A DNA stretch of 64,000 nt, from contig JAOESH010000004.1 in the NCBI GenBank assembly GCA_028382005.1, positions 1-64,000 of the forward strand, read 5' to 3'. The notes below the pieces were generated by a model. It saw nothing but the letters and a program-made list of their open reading frames with translations, made no database searches and was not told the origin of the DNA. The position numbers and the translations under genes were made by a program. Within the stretch, counting starts at the first letter, position 1; each line of letters starts with the position of its first letter. This document shows, in pieces, positions 1 to 9,399 of the stretch. The stretch comes from Pseudomonadota bacterium. GTDB lineage: Bacteria; Pseudomonadota; Alphaproteobacteria; Puniceispirillales; Marisalimonadaceae.

Positions 1-69
1 ATACTGTCTCTTTAATCCAATTCAATATTTAATCTTTCTTTTGTTACATTATTATTTTAAGAATAAGTT

Positions 70-885
70 CTAATTATGTTTTAATTTGTCTGAAATTTTA
101 GATATAAATTCCATACAAGTCTTTACTATAAATTCTTTACTTTGATTGTTATCACTAGACGATTTTATTAAATCAACAACAGCCGAACCAACAACTATTC
201 CATCAGAAATTGATGCCATTGAATAAGCTTGTTCTGGTGAACGAATACCAAAACCTATGACAGTCGGAAGCTTTGTAAAAGATTTTATTTTTTTTATGTT
301 TATTGATACTTCATCATGGTTCGGAGTTTGCGTACCTGTTATTCCTGTAATTGAAACATAATACACAAAACCAGTAGCATTTTTTAAAATCTTGGCTAAC
401 CGTTCTTCTTTAGTAGTAGGTGTTATTAGCCTTATGAAGCTAAGATTTTGTTCTTCTGAATAATTATATAATTCATCATCTTCCTCAGGAGGCAAGTCAA
501 CAATGATTAAACCGTCTACACCAAATTTTATTGCTTTATTTACAAATTTCTCTTTACCATATTTATATATAGGGTTGAAGTAACCCATTAATATAATTGG
601 GGTATGATTATTTTTTTCTCTAAATTTTTTTACAAGGTCTAAACATTTTTCTAGGCTCATACCAGACTTAAGGGCTCTTTGACTTGATAGTTGAATAGCA
701 GGTCCATCAGCCATAGGGTCTGAGAAAGGCATTCCTATTTCAATAAAATCAACTCCATTATTTGGCAATTCTTCAAAAATTCTTATTGATGTTTCAAAAT
801 CAGGATCTCCTGCAGTTAAGAATATTCCCAAAGCTTTCTTATTATTTTGATTTAAATTTTCAAATATATTTTTAATTCTATTCAT
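70..885 (-). CDS. trpA: tryptophan synthase alpha chain
   Basis: This subunit cleaves indole-3-glycerol phosphate to indole and glyceraldehyde 3-phosphate, and the indole channels to TrpB in the cytoplasmic alpha2beta2 complex. The 271-residue protein has the expected length. Glu49 and Asp60, in FIEIGMPFSDP and the following ADGP, sit at the same numbers as the catalytic pair of the Salmonella enzyme. The ATG lies 15 nt after the trpB stop, so the two are almost certainly co-transcribed. It is the last gene of the trpF-trpB-trpA run; in many alphaproteobacteria accD and folC follow, but they would lie outside the window. Confidence 0.97.
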   Translation of the reverse strand: MNRIKNIFENLNQNNKKALGIFLTAGDPDFETSIRIFEELPNNGVDFIEIGMPFSDPMADGPAIQLSSQRALKSGMSLEKCLDLVKKFREKNNHTPIILMGYFNPIYKYGKEKFVNKAIKFGVDGLIIVDLPPEEDDELYNYSEEQNLSFIRLITPTTKEERLAKILKNATGFVYYVSITGITGTQTPNHDEVSINIKKIKSFTKLPTVIGFGIRSPEQAYSMASISDGIVVGSAVVDLIKSSSDNNQSKEFIVKTCMEFISKISDKLKHN

Positions 886-900
886 ATATCGAGTTAGCCT

Positions 901-2112
901 CTATTTTTTCATAATCAGTGGTAAAACAGAGGATAAATCTTTATCACCTCTTCCGCACATATTCATAATTATAATTTCACCTTTTCGTTTTGAAGCTAAT
1001 TGACCAGTAATATGAAGAGCGTGAGCTGGTTCGAGAGCAGGTATTATTCCTTCTAATCTACTGCATAGTTTAAAAGCGGTTAGGCTTTCTTTATCAGTTG
1101 TAGATAAATATTTAACTCTTCCAATATCGTGTAACCAAGAGTGTTCAGGTCCAATGCCGGGATAATCTAATCCAGCAGAAATTGAGTGTGCATCATTAAT
1201 TTGACCATCGCTATCTTGTAATAAATATGTTCTATTTCCATGAAGGATTCCTGGAGTTCCTGCAGAAAGAGACGCTGCATGATAATCTGTGCCTAACCCC
1301 TTTCCAGCAGCTTCTACGCCAAATATTTCAACATCTTTATCATCAAGAAAAGGGTGAAATAAACCTAGAGCATTAGACCCACCCCCAATACATGCTACCA
1401 AAGCATTTGGTAAACAATTTTCTTTTTCTAAAATTTGTTTTTTAGCCTCTTCTCCTATTATGGATTGAAAATCTCTAACCATTTTAGGATATGGATGAGG
1501 ACCAGCAGCAGTTCCAATGATATAGAAGTGTGAATTGGCGTTTGATACCCAAAATCGGAGTGCATCATTCATTGCATCTTTTAAAGTACCAGTTCCAGAG
1601 GTAACAGGGTTTATTTTAGCCCCTAAAAGTTGCATTCTTTGCACGTTAGGTTTTTGTCTTTCTATATCTAACGCACCCATAAAGACTTCACATTCAAATC
1701 CAAATAATGCACAAGCTGTTGCAGTTGCAACTCCGTGTTGACCAGCACCAGTTTCCGCAATTATTTTACTTTTACCCATTTTTTTGGCCAATAAAATTTG
1801 TCCAATGACGTTGTTTATTTTATGAGCTCCCGTATGATTAAGTTCATCTCTTTTCAAGTAAATTTTAGCTCCACCAAAAAATTCAGTAAGTCTTTCTGCA
1901 AAATAAAGAGGACTTGGTCTCCCAATATAATCACGTCTATACATGTCTAATTCATTTAAAAAAGACTGGTCTTTAAGGGCTTTCTCGTATGATTTTTCAA
2001 CATCTAATACTAATGGCATGAGTGTTTCAGCTACAAATCTTCCTCCATGAATTCCAAATCTACCATTTGAATCTGGTCCTTTTCTTAAGCTGTTTAAATT
2101 GATGTTTGTCAT
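901..2112 (-). CDS. trpB: tryptophan synthase beta chain
   Basis: This PLP enzyme condenses indole with L-serine to give L-tryptophan. The 403-residue protein carries the PLP lysine Lys98 in HTGAHKINN and the phosphate-binding loop GGGSNA near residue 243. The length and both motifs match the standard TrpB1 form that pairs with TrpA. It lies 10 nt downstream of trpF and 15 nt upstream of trpA on the same strand. The start is an ATG followed by a typical alphaproteobacterial N-terminus ([15 protein letters not shown]). No attenuator or leader peptide is visible ahead of the run. Confidence 0.98.
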   Translation of the reverse strand: MTNINLNSLRKGPDSNGRFGIHGGRFVAETLMPLVLDVEKSYEKALKDQSFLNELDMYRRDYIGRPSPLYFAERLTEFFGGAKIYLKRDELNHTGAHKINNVIGQILLAKKMGKSKIIAETGAGQHGVATATACALFGFECEVFMGALDIERQKPNVQRMQLLGAKINPVTSGTGTLKDAMNDALRFWVSNANSHFYIIGTAAGPHPYPKMVRDFQSIIGEEAKKQILEKENCLPNALVACIGGGSNALGLFHPFLDDKDVEIFGVEAAGKGLGTDYHAASLSAGTPGILHGNRTYLLQDSDGQINDAHSISAGLDYPGIGPEHSWLHDIGRVKYLSTTDKESLTAFKLCSRLEGIIPALEPAHALHITGQLASKRKGEIIIMNMCGRGDKDLSSVLPLIMKK

Positions 2113-2122
2113 AATAATTCCA

Positions 2123-2764
2123 TTAAATATTTCTACATTTCATTACAAAATCTTTTATTAATTTTGCATTTTTTTTACCTTTGCTTTCTTCAACTCCAGA
2201 AGAAATATCAATTGCTGGTGGATGGCATTTGATGATCGCTTTATGAATATTATTTATATCAAGACCGCCTGCAAGCATCCATTTTTTTGATGATTTATAG
2301 TTTTTTAAAATGTTCCAATCAAATTGTTCACCATTCCCGCCTGGTAAATTAGTTGAAGGTGCATCAAGAAGCATAAAATCACAAAAATTCTCATATTTTT
2401 CTTTAGCTTTAATTAAGTCCAATTTACTTTTTATACCAACACCCTTTATTACTGGAATATTAAAATTGACATTTATTTCCTGACATCTTATTGGAGTTTC
2501 ATTACCATGAAGTTGAATATAGTCAGGTTTAATATCGTTGTTAAGATCTTTTATTAAATTATCGTCAGGATCAACAGTTAAAGCTACTATTTTCGAATGT
2601 TTATTACGTTTATGTAGTAATTTTTTTGAATAATTGATTGTAACATTTCGGGGGGAATCTTTATAAAATACTAATCCTATGAAGTCGACTTTACATTCAA
2701 TAGCAGCCGACATAGACATCTCATCATTTATACCACATATTTTTATTTCAAAATCATTGCTCAT
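2123..2764 (-). CDS. trpF: phosphoribosylanthranilate isomerase
   Basis: It isomerises N-(5-phosphoribosyl)anthranilate to the CdRP intermediate of tryptophan synthesis. The 213-residue TIM barrel has Cys10 in KICGI and Asp134 in LLDAP, the two family catalytic positions, and ends with the phosphate-binding IDISSGVE motif. It is followed within 10 nt by trpB and preceded by ihfB with a gap of about 26 nt. In larger alphaproteobacterial genomes a small lapA-like membrane gene often separates ihfB and trpF; here there is no room for one. Confidence 0.96.
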   Translation of the reverse strand: MSNDFEIKICGINDEMSMSAAIECKVDFIGLVFYKDSPRNVTINYSKKLLHKRNKHSKIVALTVDPDDNLIKDLNNDIKPDYIQLHGNETPIRCQEINVNFNIPVIKGVGIKSKLDLIKAKEKYENFCDFMLLDAPSTNLPGGNGEQFDWNILKNYKSSKKWMLAGGLDINNIHKAIIKCHPPAIDISSGVEESKGKKNAKLIKDFVMKCRNI

Positions 2765-2790
2765 TATTTAAATAATCAATGTGGTTAACA

Positions 2791-3069
2791 TCATTTGTTT
2801 AAACGATCTTTCATGCTTTTTCCCATCCTAAAGAATGGAACATTTTTTGCAGGAACAGCTACTACAGATCCATTTTTTGGATTTCTAGCAATACGAGCTT
2901 CTCTTTCCTTAACGCCAAAAACCCCAAAACCTCTTAGCTCAACTCTATCTTTTTGTGATATTGCATTGCCAATGGTATTAAAGAAAACATTAATAATCTT
3001 AGTAGCATCCTTCTGGTATAAGCTTGGATTTAATCTAGCAATTTTTGTTACAAGATCTGATTTATTCAA
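2791..3069 (-). CDS. ihfB: integration host factor subunit beta
   Basis: This nucleoid protein bends DNA as a heterodimer with IHF-alpha. The 92-residue sequence has the HU/IHF fold signature: the beta-subunit core RVELRGFGVFGVKERE, the arm sequence ARNPKNGSVVAVPAKN, and the C-terminal PFFRMGKSMKDRLN that distinguishes IHF-beta from HU. The start codon is TTG at 3069-3067, backed by a strong GGAGG seven bases upstream; no ATG lies nearby in frame. It sits 16 nt downstream of rpsA, the usual alphaproteobacterial and gammaproteobacterial arrangement. Confidence 0.94.
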   Translation of the reverse strand: MNKSDLVTKIARLNPSLYQKDATKIINVFFNTIGNAISQKDRVELRGFGVFGVKEREARIARNPKNGSVVAVPAKNVPFFRMGKSMKDRLNK

Positions 3070-3085
3070 TTTAAAACCTCCTCAA

Positions 3086-4798
3086 CTATTCTTTAGAAAT
3101 GGTTTCTTTTTTTGCTAAAGCGGCACCTAAAATTTCTCCTAAACTTGCTCCACTGTCAGATGATCCAAACTCAGCCATTGCTTTCTTTTCCTCTTCAATT
3201 TCTCTTGCTTTTATAGAAAGATTGATTTTTCTTTGCTTTTTATCAATATTTGTAACTGCAGCGTCAACTTTATCACCAACTCCATATCGATCTGTTTTTT
3301 GGTCAGCTCTTTCTCTAGCAAGATCATTTTTCTTTATAAAACCTTTAATATTATCGCCAACCGCGACTTCCAATCCAGCGTCTGAAATAGCTGCTATTGT
3401 GCATGTCACAGTTGAACCTTTCCTTATGTTATCAATTTCAGCAGAGGCTAAATCTTCAGTTAATTGTTTTATACCAAGAGATATTCTTTCCTTTTCAATG
3501 TCAATGTCCAATATTTTGGCTTTTACCAAGTTTCCTTTGACAAACTTTTTAATTAATTCGTCTCCATTTCCGTCCCAACTAAGGTCAGATAAGTGTACCA
3601 ATCCATCAATATCCTCTGAAAGACCTAAAAATAAACCAAATTCAGTAATATTTCTTATTTCACCTTCAATCATATCACCTACTTTATTTTTATTTTTGTA
3701 AGCTTCCCATGGGTTATCTATACATTGCTTAATACCAAGTGATATTCGTCTTTTTTGTACATCAATTTCAAGAACTACAACATCAACTTTTTCAGATGTC
3801 GATACAATTTTACCTGGGTGAACGTTTTTCTTAGTCCAGCTCATTTCAGAAACATGAACTAAACCCTCAATACCATCTTCTAATTCTACAAAAGAACCAT
3901 AATCTGTAATATTTGTTACAACACCATTCATTTTAGAGCCCACAGGAAATCTTTCATAAACTTTTAACCAAGGATCTTCTGTTAGTTGTTTAATGCCTAA
4001 AGAAATTCTTTGTGTTTCATCATTAAACTTAATTACTTTAACTTGAACTGAATCACCAACCTGCAATGCTTCAGAAGGATGATTAATTCTTTTCCAAGAA
4101 ATGTCAGTTACATGTAATAACCCATCGACACCACCCAAGTCGACAAACGCTCCATAATCAGTAATGTTTTTAATAACACCTTGGAGTACCTGACCTTCTT
4201 GAAGATTAGCTACTAATTCAGATCTTGCCTCAGCTCTACTATCTTCGAGAACAGCTCTCCTTGAAACAACAATATTACCTCTTCTTCTATCCATTTTTAA
4301 AATCTGAAATGGTTGAGGAGTACCCATTAGAGCTCCTAAATCTTTTATTGGCCTAATATCAACTTGGCTTCCTGGTAAAAAAGCAGTTGCACCTTCCAAG
4401 TCGACTGTAAAACCACCTTTAACTTTACCAAAAATAACACCATTAACTCTTTTTTGTTCTTCCAGTGCTTTTTCTAAATTCACCCAAGATTCTTCTCTTC
4501 TAGCTTTTTCTCTACTTAAAACAGCATGCCCATTAATATCTTCTAATCTTTCAATATATACTTCAACTGTATCGCCTGATTTAATTTTAATATCATCGTC
4601 ATTATCTCCAAATTCTCTTAGGGGCACTCTGCCTTCAGACTTAAGTCCAACGTCTATTAAAATCATATCTTTTTCTATTGATAGAACAGTTCCAGATACT
4701 ACAGAACCTTCTATACTTGGCATTTCTTGAAAGCTTTGATCTAATAATTCTGCGAAACTTTCACCATTAGGATTGGCTGTTATGTCAGCTTGGGACAA
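3086..4798 (-). CDS. rpsA: 30S ribosomal protein S1
   Basis: S1 helps the 30S subunit capture and unfold mRNA. The 570-residue protein contains six consecutive S1 OB-fold repeats. The middle ones are most canonical (ITDYGAFVDLGGVDGLLHVTDISW, broken here as ITDYGAFVDLGG then VDGLLHVTDISW), and each ends in a RISLGIKQ-type segment; the first two are more diverged, as in other S1 proteins. The start is TTG at 4798-4796 with AGGAG six bases upstream. It is preceded by a good sigma70-like promoter and followed directly by ihfB. Confidence 0.96.
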   Translation of the reverse strand: MSQADITANPNGESFAELLDQSFQEMPSIEGSVVSGTVLSIEKDMILIDVGLKSEGRVPLREFGDNDDDIKIKSGDTVEVYIERLEDINGHAVLSREKARREESWVNLEKALEEQKRVNGVIFGKVKGGFTVDLEGATAFLPGSQVDIRPIKDLGALMGTPQPFQILKMDRRRGNIVVSRRAVLEDSRAEARSELVANLQEGQVLQGVIKNITDYGAFVDLGGVDGLLHVTDISWKRINHPSEALQVGDSVQVKVIKFNDETQRISLGIKQLTEDPWLKVYERFPVGSKMNGVVTNITDYGSFVELEDGIEGLVHVSEMSWTKKNVHPGKIVSTSEKVDVVVLEIDVQKRRISLGIKQCIDNPWEAYKNKNKVGDMIEGEIRNITEFGLFLGLSEDIDGLVHLSDLSWDGNGDELIKKFVKGNLVKAKILDIDIEKERISLGIKQLTEDLASAEIDNIRKGSTVTCTIAAISDAGLEVAVGDNIKGFIKKNDLARERADQKTDRYGVGDKVDAAVTNIDKKQRKINLSIKAREIEEEKKAMAEFGSSDSGASLGEILGAALAKKETISKE

Positions 4799-4877
4799 TA
4801 TATTCTCCTATTAATTGTGTGCTTAAAAGCATTATGATGATGTTATAATTATGGAAACTAAAGAAATTAACTCTTAA

Positions 4878-4906
4878 ATTATAATAAATCTTCATCAGCT
4901 TGTTAT
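4878..4906 (-). promoter_or_regulatory. predicted sigma70 promoter of rpsA
   Basis: On the minus strand a -35-like ATAACA (4906-4901, four of six consensus bases) and a perfect -10 TATAAT (4883-4878) are separated by exactly 17 bp. They lie about 80 bp upstream of the rpsA start in the 140-bp gap to cmk. This suggests a separate transcription start for rpsA-ihfB-trpFBA, with a leader long enough for S1 autoregulation. The call rests on sequence only. Confidence 0.5.
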
Positions 4907-4938
4907 TTGTTAAAATTAATGATTAAAAGTTCCATTTT

Positions 4939-5607
4939 TTAATCAGATTTTTTACTACTTCCTTCAATGATATTGGTTACGATTGATAGTAATTCATTAG
5001 CATCAATCAAACTTGTATCTATTATAAATGCGTCTTCAGCCGGAACTAAAGGTGACACTTTCCTTTTAACGTCTGAGACATCCCTTTTGTTTATCTCAAT
5101 AATTAAAGATTGCAACATACACTTTTCGTCATTTTCATGCAAGAAAGATATATTTTTTTCTAATAGTCTTCTTTTTGCTCTAATTTCTACAGAAGCGTTA
5201 ATAAAAAATTTAAAATTTGCATTAGGTAGAATTTTAGTACCTATATCTCTCCCGTCAAGGATGCAGCCTCCATATTTTTTTTTATTTTTCTTAGCAAATT
5301 CTATTTGTTGTGAATTAAGGATTTCTCTAAGATCTGGAAAAGATGCAATTTTTGATGCAAGTTCTGCGATCTCTTCAGACCTTAATTGTATATTTTCTGA
5401 TTGTTGAAAATCTATTTTTTTTGCGGTTTTACAACTTTCAAGTTCTAAGTTTGAAGAGTATTTTTTTTTTTGATAAATTAAATCATAGGCAACCATTCTG
5501 TACATTAAACCAGTATCTAAATAAGGAAATTTATATTTAAGCGATAATTTTTTTGCTAATGTACCCTTGCCTGATGCAGCAGTGCCATCTATTGCTATTT
5601 CAATCAT
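4939..5607 (-). CDS. cmk: cytidylate kinase
   Basis: It phosphorylates CMP and dCMP with ATP in the cytoplasm. The 222-residue protein has the P-loop GTAASGKGT at residues 8-16, the LDTGLMYRM substrate motif near residue 31, and DGRDIGTKILP in the CMP-binding region. Length and order match family members. It is transcribed after aroA (27 nt gap) and before rpsA, the conserved aroA-cmk-rpsA order. ATG start. Confidence 0.95.
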   Translation of the reverse strand: MIEIAIDGTAASGKGTLAKKLSLKYKFPYLDTGLMYRMVAYDLIYQKKKYSSNLELESCKTAKKIDFQQSENIQLRSEEIAELASKIASFPDLREILNSQQIEFAKKNKKKYGGCILDGRDIGTKILPNANFKFFINASVEIRAKRRLLEKNISFLHENDEKCMLQSLIIEINKRDVSDVKRKVSPLVPAEDAFIIDTSLIDANELLSIVTNIIEGSSKKSD

Positions 5608-5634
5608 TTTTCTAATACCTAATGCTAACTTGCC

Positions 5635-6966
5635 TCATGATTGTTGAAACTTAGCACCAATTTCTTTCATCTTCTCTAAAAAAAATGGAAATGATGAGTT
5701 TATAGTATCAGTATCTTCTACTATGATAGGATTTTCACTGATTAGACCAAGACACAAAAAGCTCATTGCAATTCTATGATCTAAATTAGAATTAATCTGA
5801 ACGTTGCCATTTACTTTTGTCTTAGAACCTTTCCCTATTACAACCATTGTGTCCTTAGTATTAGTTGCTTCGATACCTAACTTTTGTAATCCTTCGCAGA
5901 TTGCTTTTATTCGGTCAGTTTCTTTATACCTAAGTTCTTCGACACCTTCCATAATAGTATCTCCTTTAGCTTTAATTGCTGCAACTGCTAATATAGGATA
6001 CTCATCAATCATTGAAGCTACTCTTGATTTAGGGACAGTGATGCCTTTTAATTTGCTGGTTTCAGCAGTAATATCAGCTATGAATTCTCCATTTATTTTT
6101 CTTGTGTTATTGAATTTAATGTTAGCACCCATTTCTATAAGTGTTTTATACAAACCTATTCTCAATTCATTAATACATACATTCATAACTTTAACTTTGC
6201 TGTTTGGAGTTATTATTGCTGAAACAATTGGAAATGAAGCGCTAGAGGGGTCTGATGGAACATCTATGTCTAACGGTATAAGTGTAGGTATACCATCTAA
6301 TGTAATTTTCCAAGTTGAATTTTTTAATTTTGTTGTTTCAATTTTAGCACCAAAATATGTTAACATTCTTTCCGTATGATCTCTTGATAGTGAAGGCTCT
6401 ACAATAGTCGTTGATCCTAAGGACGATAAACCAGCAAGTAGTATGCTAGATTTAACTTGGGCGGACGATATTGAGCTTTCATACTCTATAGGCAATGTGA
6501 TTTTGCTGCCTTTTATTTTAATGGGTAGTCTATCATTATTTATATTTTCTATAATTGCGCCTGTTTCAATTAACGGTAAAGTTATTCTTTTCATAGGTCT
6601 TTTTGAAAGAGATTCATCTCCAATAAAAGTTGCTTCGACATCTGAACCTGCTACTAAACCCATTAATAATCTAGCGCCTGTTCCAGAATTACCCATATCC
6701 AACATATTGTTTTTACCTGATAAAGATCCTATCCCGTTTCCAAATACTTCCCATTTATTATTTGATAGTTTATTTATAGTTACACCCATTTGTCTTAAGG
6801 CATTAGCTGTTGCAAAAACATCTTCACTTTCTAAGAGATTTTTTATAGTTATTTTTCCTGTTACAGCTGAACCAATTATTAGAGATCTATGAGAAATAGA
6901 TTTATCTCCAGGCACTATTATTTCACCAGATAAATTCGAACTTTTGTTAGATATGATAGAATTCAT
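5635..6966 (-). CDS. aroA: 3-phosphoshikimate 1-carboxyvinyltransferase (EPSP synthase), class II-like
   Basis: It transfers the enolpyruvyl group of PEP to shikimate 3-phosphate in the shikimate pathway. The 443-residue protein has GDKSISHR at 20-27 (substrate-binding Lys22), the PEP loop GNSGTGAR at 91-98, KRPM, and the C-terminal LDHRIAMSF. The overall pattern (SMIDEYPILAVAA, EELRYKETDRI) is that of the class II enzymes such as Agrobacterium CP4 rather than E. coli AroA. At the position of the CP4 alanine that confers glyphosate insensitivity, this protein has Gly94. First gene of the minus-strand run, divergent from the TIGR02300 gene. Confidence 0.96.
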   Translation of the reverse strand: MNSIISNKSSNLSGEIIVPGDKSISHRSLIIGSAVTGKITIKNLLESEDVFATANALRQMGVTINKLSNNKWEVFGNGIGSLSGKNNMLDMGNSGTGARLLMGLVAGSDVEATFIGDESLSKRPMKRITLPLIETGAIIENINNDRLPIKIKGSKITLPIEYESSISSAQVKSSILLAGLSSLGSTTIVEPSLSRDHTERMLTYFGAKIETTKLKNSTWKITLDGIPTLIPLDIDVPSDPSSASFPIVSAIITPNSKVKVMNVCINELRIGLYKTLIEMGANIKFNNTRKINGEFIADITAETSKLKGITVPKSRVASMIDEYPILAVAAIKAKGDTIMEGVEELRYKETDRIKAICEGLQKLGIEATNTKDTMVVIGKGSKTKVNGNVQINSNLDHRIAMSFLCLGLISENPIIVEDTDTINSSFPFFLEKMKEIGAKFQQS

Positions 6967-7046
6967 AAATTTTTTAACCTTTTCATAAATAATAGTGTCA
7001 ATATATATTTAAATTAGTAAAAGTTAACATAATTATTAAAAATATT

Positions 7047-7074
7047 TTGACAGAATGGTTTTTTTAAGTCTAAT
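7047..7074 (+). promoter_or_regulatory. predicted sigma70 promoter for the TIGR02300 gene and tRNA-Ala
   Basis: A perfect -35 TTGACA (7047-7052) is followed after 16 bp by TCTAAT (7069-7074, five of six -10 bases). It lies about 36 bp ahead of the ATG at 7110, which has its own AAAGGAG ribosome site. It is the best-matched promoter seen in the window and probably also drives the tRNA-Ala gene just downstream. Confidence 0.55.
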
Positions 7075-7109
7075 CCAATTATAGTTTTGTCATATAAAGG
7101 AGAAAAGAA

Positions 7110-7490
7110 ATGGCCAAACCTGAATGGGGTGTAAAAAGGATCTGCCCAGCCTGCGGAACAAAGTATTATGATTTTAATAATTCTCCTATTATATGTCCTT
7201 CGTGTAATATGGAATTTGACCCTGATATTTATTTAAAAAGTAGAAAAGGCAAAAACCTCTCGCCTAAATTAGTGGCAGATAATAACGATAACATTTCGAA
7301 TTTAGACGATATTGAAGTTGAGAACGATGAAGAAGTAGTAAGTGATGATGATCCAATATTGGAAATAAATAAAGATGATGATAATGAAGGTGATATTGCT
7401 ATAAACGATGATATAAATTTTATTGAAGATACTGATGTTAGCGAAGAAGATGAAACTAGCGTAGAAATTATTGAAGATCAAAAAGATTAA
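7110..7490 (+). CDS. TIGR02300 family zinc-ribbon protein
   Basis: This is a conserved alphaproteobacterial family of unknown function. The N-terminus (MAKPEWGVKRICPACGTKYY) has a zinc ribbon formed by Cys12, Cys15, Cys29 and Cys32, followed by FDPDIYLKSRK. The rest of the 126 residues is a low-complexity acidic tail rich in Asp, Glu and Asn, which is variable in the family. A consensus AAAGGAG precedes the ATG. It sits between aroA and tRNA-Ala, as in many relatives. A role in nucleic-acid or ribosome-associated binding would be a guess from the zinc ribbon alone. Confidence 0.88.
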   Translation: MAKPEWGVKRICPACGTKYYDFNNSPIICPSCNMEFDPDIYLKSRKGKNLSPKLVADNNDNISNLDDIEVENDEEVVSDDDPILEINKDDDNEGDIAINDDINFIEDTDVSEEDETSVEIIEDQKD

Positions 7491-7499
7491 ATAAAAAAT

Positions 7500-7575
7500 G
7501 GGGCTATAGCTCAGTTGGGAGAGCGCTACACTGGCAGTGTAGAGGTCAGCGGTTCGAACCCGCTTAGCTCCACCA
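7500..7575 (+). tRNA. tRNA-Ala (anticodon GGC)
   Basis: A complete 76-nt cloverleaf with encoded CCA. The acceptor stem GGGGCTA pairs with TAGCTCC and includes the G3-U70 wobble that alanyl-tRNA synthetase reads. The anticodon stem CTACA/TGTAG encloses the loop CTGGCAG, giving anticodon GGC. The T-loop TTCGAAC is canonical. It begins 10 nt after the TIGR02300 stop codon and is probably processed from the same transcript. Confidence 0.97.
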
Positions 7576-7601
7576 ATATTTTTAAACTGGAGCTTTAACT
7601 A

Positions 7602-8540
7602 ATGCCTATTATAGCATTTTACAGCAAAGGAACTTCTTTAGAAGTTCAAAACATATGGGAAAAAAGATTAAAGTTTTATTTACCGTCTATAAATTTAGTA
7701 CCTCTTTTATCAGAAGAAGCAAAACTTGCAAAGATAGCTTTATTATGGAAAGCACCTTTAGATAATTTAAATCAGTTGAATAAAATCAAAGGATTAATTT
7801 CTTTAGGGCAAGGTGTAGACCACATATTAAATCAAAACTCAATTCCAGAGAACATTCCTGTAGTAAGGATTGTTGACCCTTACATGGCAAGGTCAATGAG
7901 TCACTGGGTTTTATTGTCTGTTTTAAATATTATTAGGGAAACATACGATTATTTTAATCAAGAAAATAAAAAAATATATAAACCTAGACGTGAAAAAGAT
8001 TTTTTGTCAGTTAAAATTGGAGTTTATGGAATTGGTGCTATTGGTAGTGTGGTAGCTAAAGACTTAAGTTACATGGGTTTTGATGTGCAAGGCTGGAGTA
8101 GAACAAAAAAAAATATTAAAACTATAAAATGTTTTCATGGAGATAAAGGTTTTAACGAATTAGTTAACAATAGTGATATTCATGTTTGTCTTCTTCCACT
8201 TACATCTTCAACTATTAATATTTTTAATAAAGATACATTTGCCAAAATGAAAAAAGGATCTTGTTTTATTAATGCAGGAAGGGGAGAGCATGTTGTTGAA
8301 GATGACTTACTTAGAAGCTGTAAATCTAGACATGTTTCAAATGCTGTTTTAGATGTGTATAGGATTGAACCTTTACCAAAAAATCATTGTTTTTGGCAAC
8401 AAGACAATATTAGACTGTGGCCTCATGTAGCTGCTGAGACTAACCCAGAAACTGCCGCTAAACAGATAGCAAATGCTATTAAATGCATTGACAATAATAT
8501 TGTTCCACCCAACACAGTTAATAGAGCTATAGGTTATTAA
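7602..8540 (+). CDS. glyoxylate/hydroxypyruvate reductase A-like D-2-hydroxyacid dehydrogenase
   Basis: This NAD(P)-dependent enzyme probably reduces glyoxylate or hydroxypyruvate. The 312-residue protein has a Rossmann motif GVYGIGAIG near residue 140; the following strand ends in WSRTKK rather than an Asp, which favours NADPH. The catalytic Arg (NAGRGEH), Glu (RIEPLP) and His (LWPHVAAE) are present. The N-terminal layout resembles the GhrA group. It starts at ATG just after tRNA-Ala and is followed by an HpcH-type aldolase and another hydroxyacid dehydrogenase, suggesting a small carbon-acid module. The substrate is not determined by sequence. Confidence 0.85.
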   Translation: MPIIAFYSKGTSLEVQNIWEKRLKFYLPSINLVPLLSEEAKLAKIALLWKAPLDNLNQLNKIKGLISLGQGVDHILNQNSIPENIPVVRIVDPYMARSMSHWVLLSVLNIIRETYDYFNQENKKIYKPRREKDFLSVKIGVYGIGAIGSVVAKDLSYMGFDVQGWSRTKKNIKTIKCFHGDKGFNELVNNSDIHVCLLPLTSSTINIFNKDTFAKMKKGSCFINAGRGEHVVEDDLLRSCKSRHVSNAVLDVYRIEPLPKNHCFWQQDNIRLWPHVAAETNPETAAKQIANAIKCIDNNIVPPNTVNRAIGY

Positions 8541-8624
8541 ATATCTTGTTTTACTCTCTATTACTAAACTTAATATTTAATAATGATAGTATGATAATAA
8601 CCATATTATTTTTTGGAGAAAACA

Positions 8625-9380
8625 ATGAACTTTAAAAATAAACTTATAAACTTAAATCAGATAAGGGGCGCTATGATATTTGAGTTTTTTAGTCCAGGAA
8701 TTCCTATCATTTTAAAAAATGCTGGATGTGATTTTATTATATTCGATATGGAACATGGTGGACTTTCTTTAGAACAATTTAAAACTTTAGCTGCTATTAG
8801 TAATGCAAATAGAATTCTTCCACTTATAAGAATTCCAGAATTAAGCTATAATTATATTGCTAGAGCTCTAGACCTTGGAGCAGCAGGTATAATGAATCCT
8901 ATGGTTAATAGTGCTGAAGAAGCAAAAAAAATAGTTCAATTTTCTAAATATCCACCTGTTGGTATTAGAGGAGCTGGGTTTGGTTTTGCTCACGACAATT
9001 ATATAAATACAGATCCGTTGACCTATATTGAGGAAGCAAATAATAAACTTGTAAACATTATTCAAATAGAGACTAGTTTAGGATTAGAAAGTGTTGAAGA
9101 AATAGCTTCAATTGACGGTGTTGATTGTTTATGGGTTGGTCACTTTGATCTAACAAACTTTTTAGGAATACCAGGTAATTTTAAATCTCCAATTTATTTA
9201 AACGCTATAAAAAGAATTATCTGTGCAGCAAAATTAAATAATAAAAGCCTTGGTATAATGGTTAATAATAAAGATGAACTTGAAATGTATTCAAATCTTG
9301 GTTTTAATTTAATTGCTGTCGGTACAGAAATGAGTATTTTGAGTCAAGGAGTGTCTAGTTTATTGAAATACAAAAAATAA
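8625..9380 (+). CDS. HpcH/HpaI family aldolase
   Basis: A class II (metal-dependent) pyruvate aldolase of 251 residues. The catalytic FDMEHGG histidine, the Arg of PLIRIP, and the metal ligands Glu (IQIETSLGLE) and Asp (VGHFDL) are all visible. Family members cleave 4-hydroxy-2-oxo acids or 2-keto-3-deoxy sugar acids into pyruvate or a related oxoacid plus an aldehyde. The ATG at 8625 is preferred over the TTG twelve bases earlier because GGAG lies six bases before it, inside the longer frame. The neighbouring dehydrogenases could act on the aldehyde or oxoacid product. A paralogue lies at 43793. Confidence 0.88.
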   Translation: MNFKNKLINLNQIRGAMIFEFFSPGIPIILKNAGCDFIIFDMEHGGLSLEQFKTLAAISNANRILPLIRIPELSYNYIARALDLGAAGIMNPMVNSAEEAKKIVQFSKYPPVGIRGAGFGFAHDNYINTDPLTYIEEANNKLVNIIQIETSLGLESVEEIASIDGVDCLWVGHFDLTNFLGIPGNFKSPIYLNAIKRIICAAKLNNKSLGIMVNNKDELEMYSNLGFNLIAVGTEMSILSQGVSSLLKYKK

Positions 9381-9399
9381 CCCTTATGGAGAATGTGAA

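Noticed and set aside
1..69. Possible gene end beyond trpA at the window edge
   Set aside because: The 69 bases hold no clear coding frame or hairpin; accD might follow outside the window but nothing here shows it.
3099..3701. 200-codon open frame on the plus strand opposite rpsA
   Set aside because: It lies wholly antisense to a certain S1 gene, has no ribosome site and shows Ser/Leu/Phe-rich composition typical of the reverse strand of an AT-rich gene.
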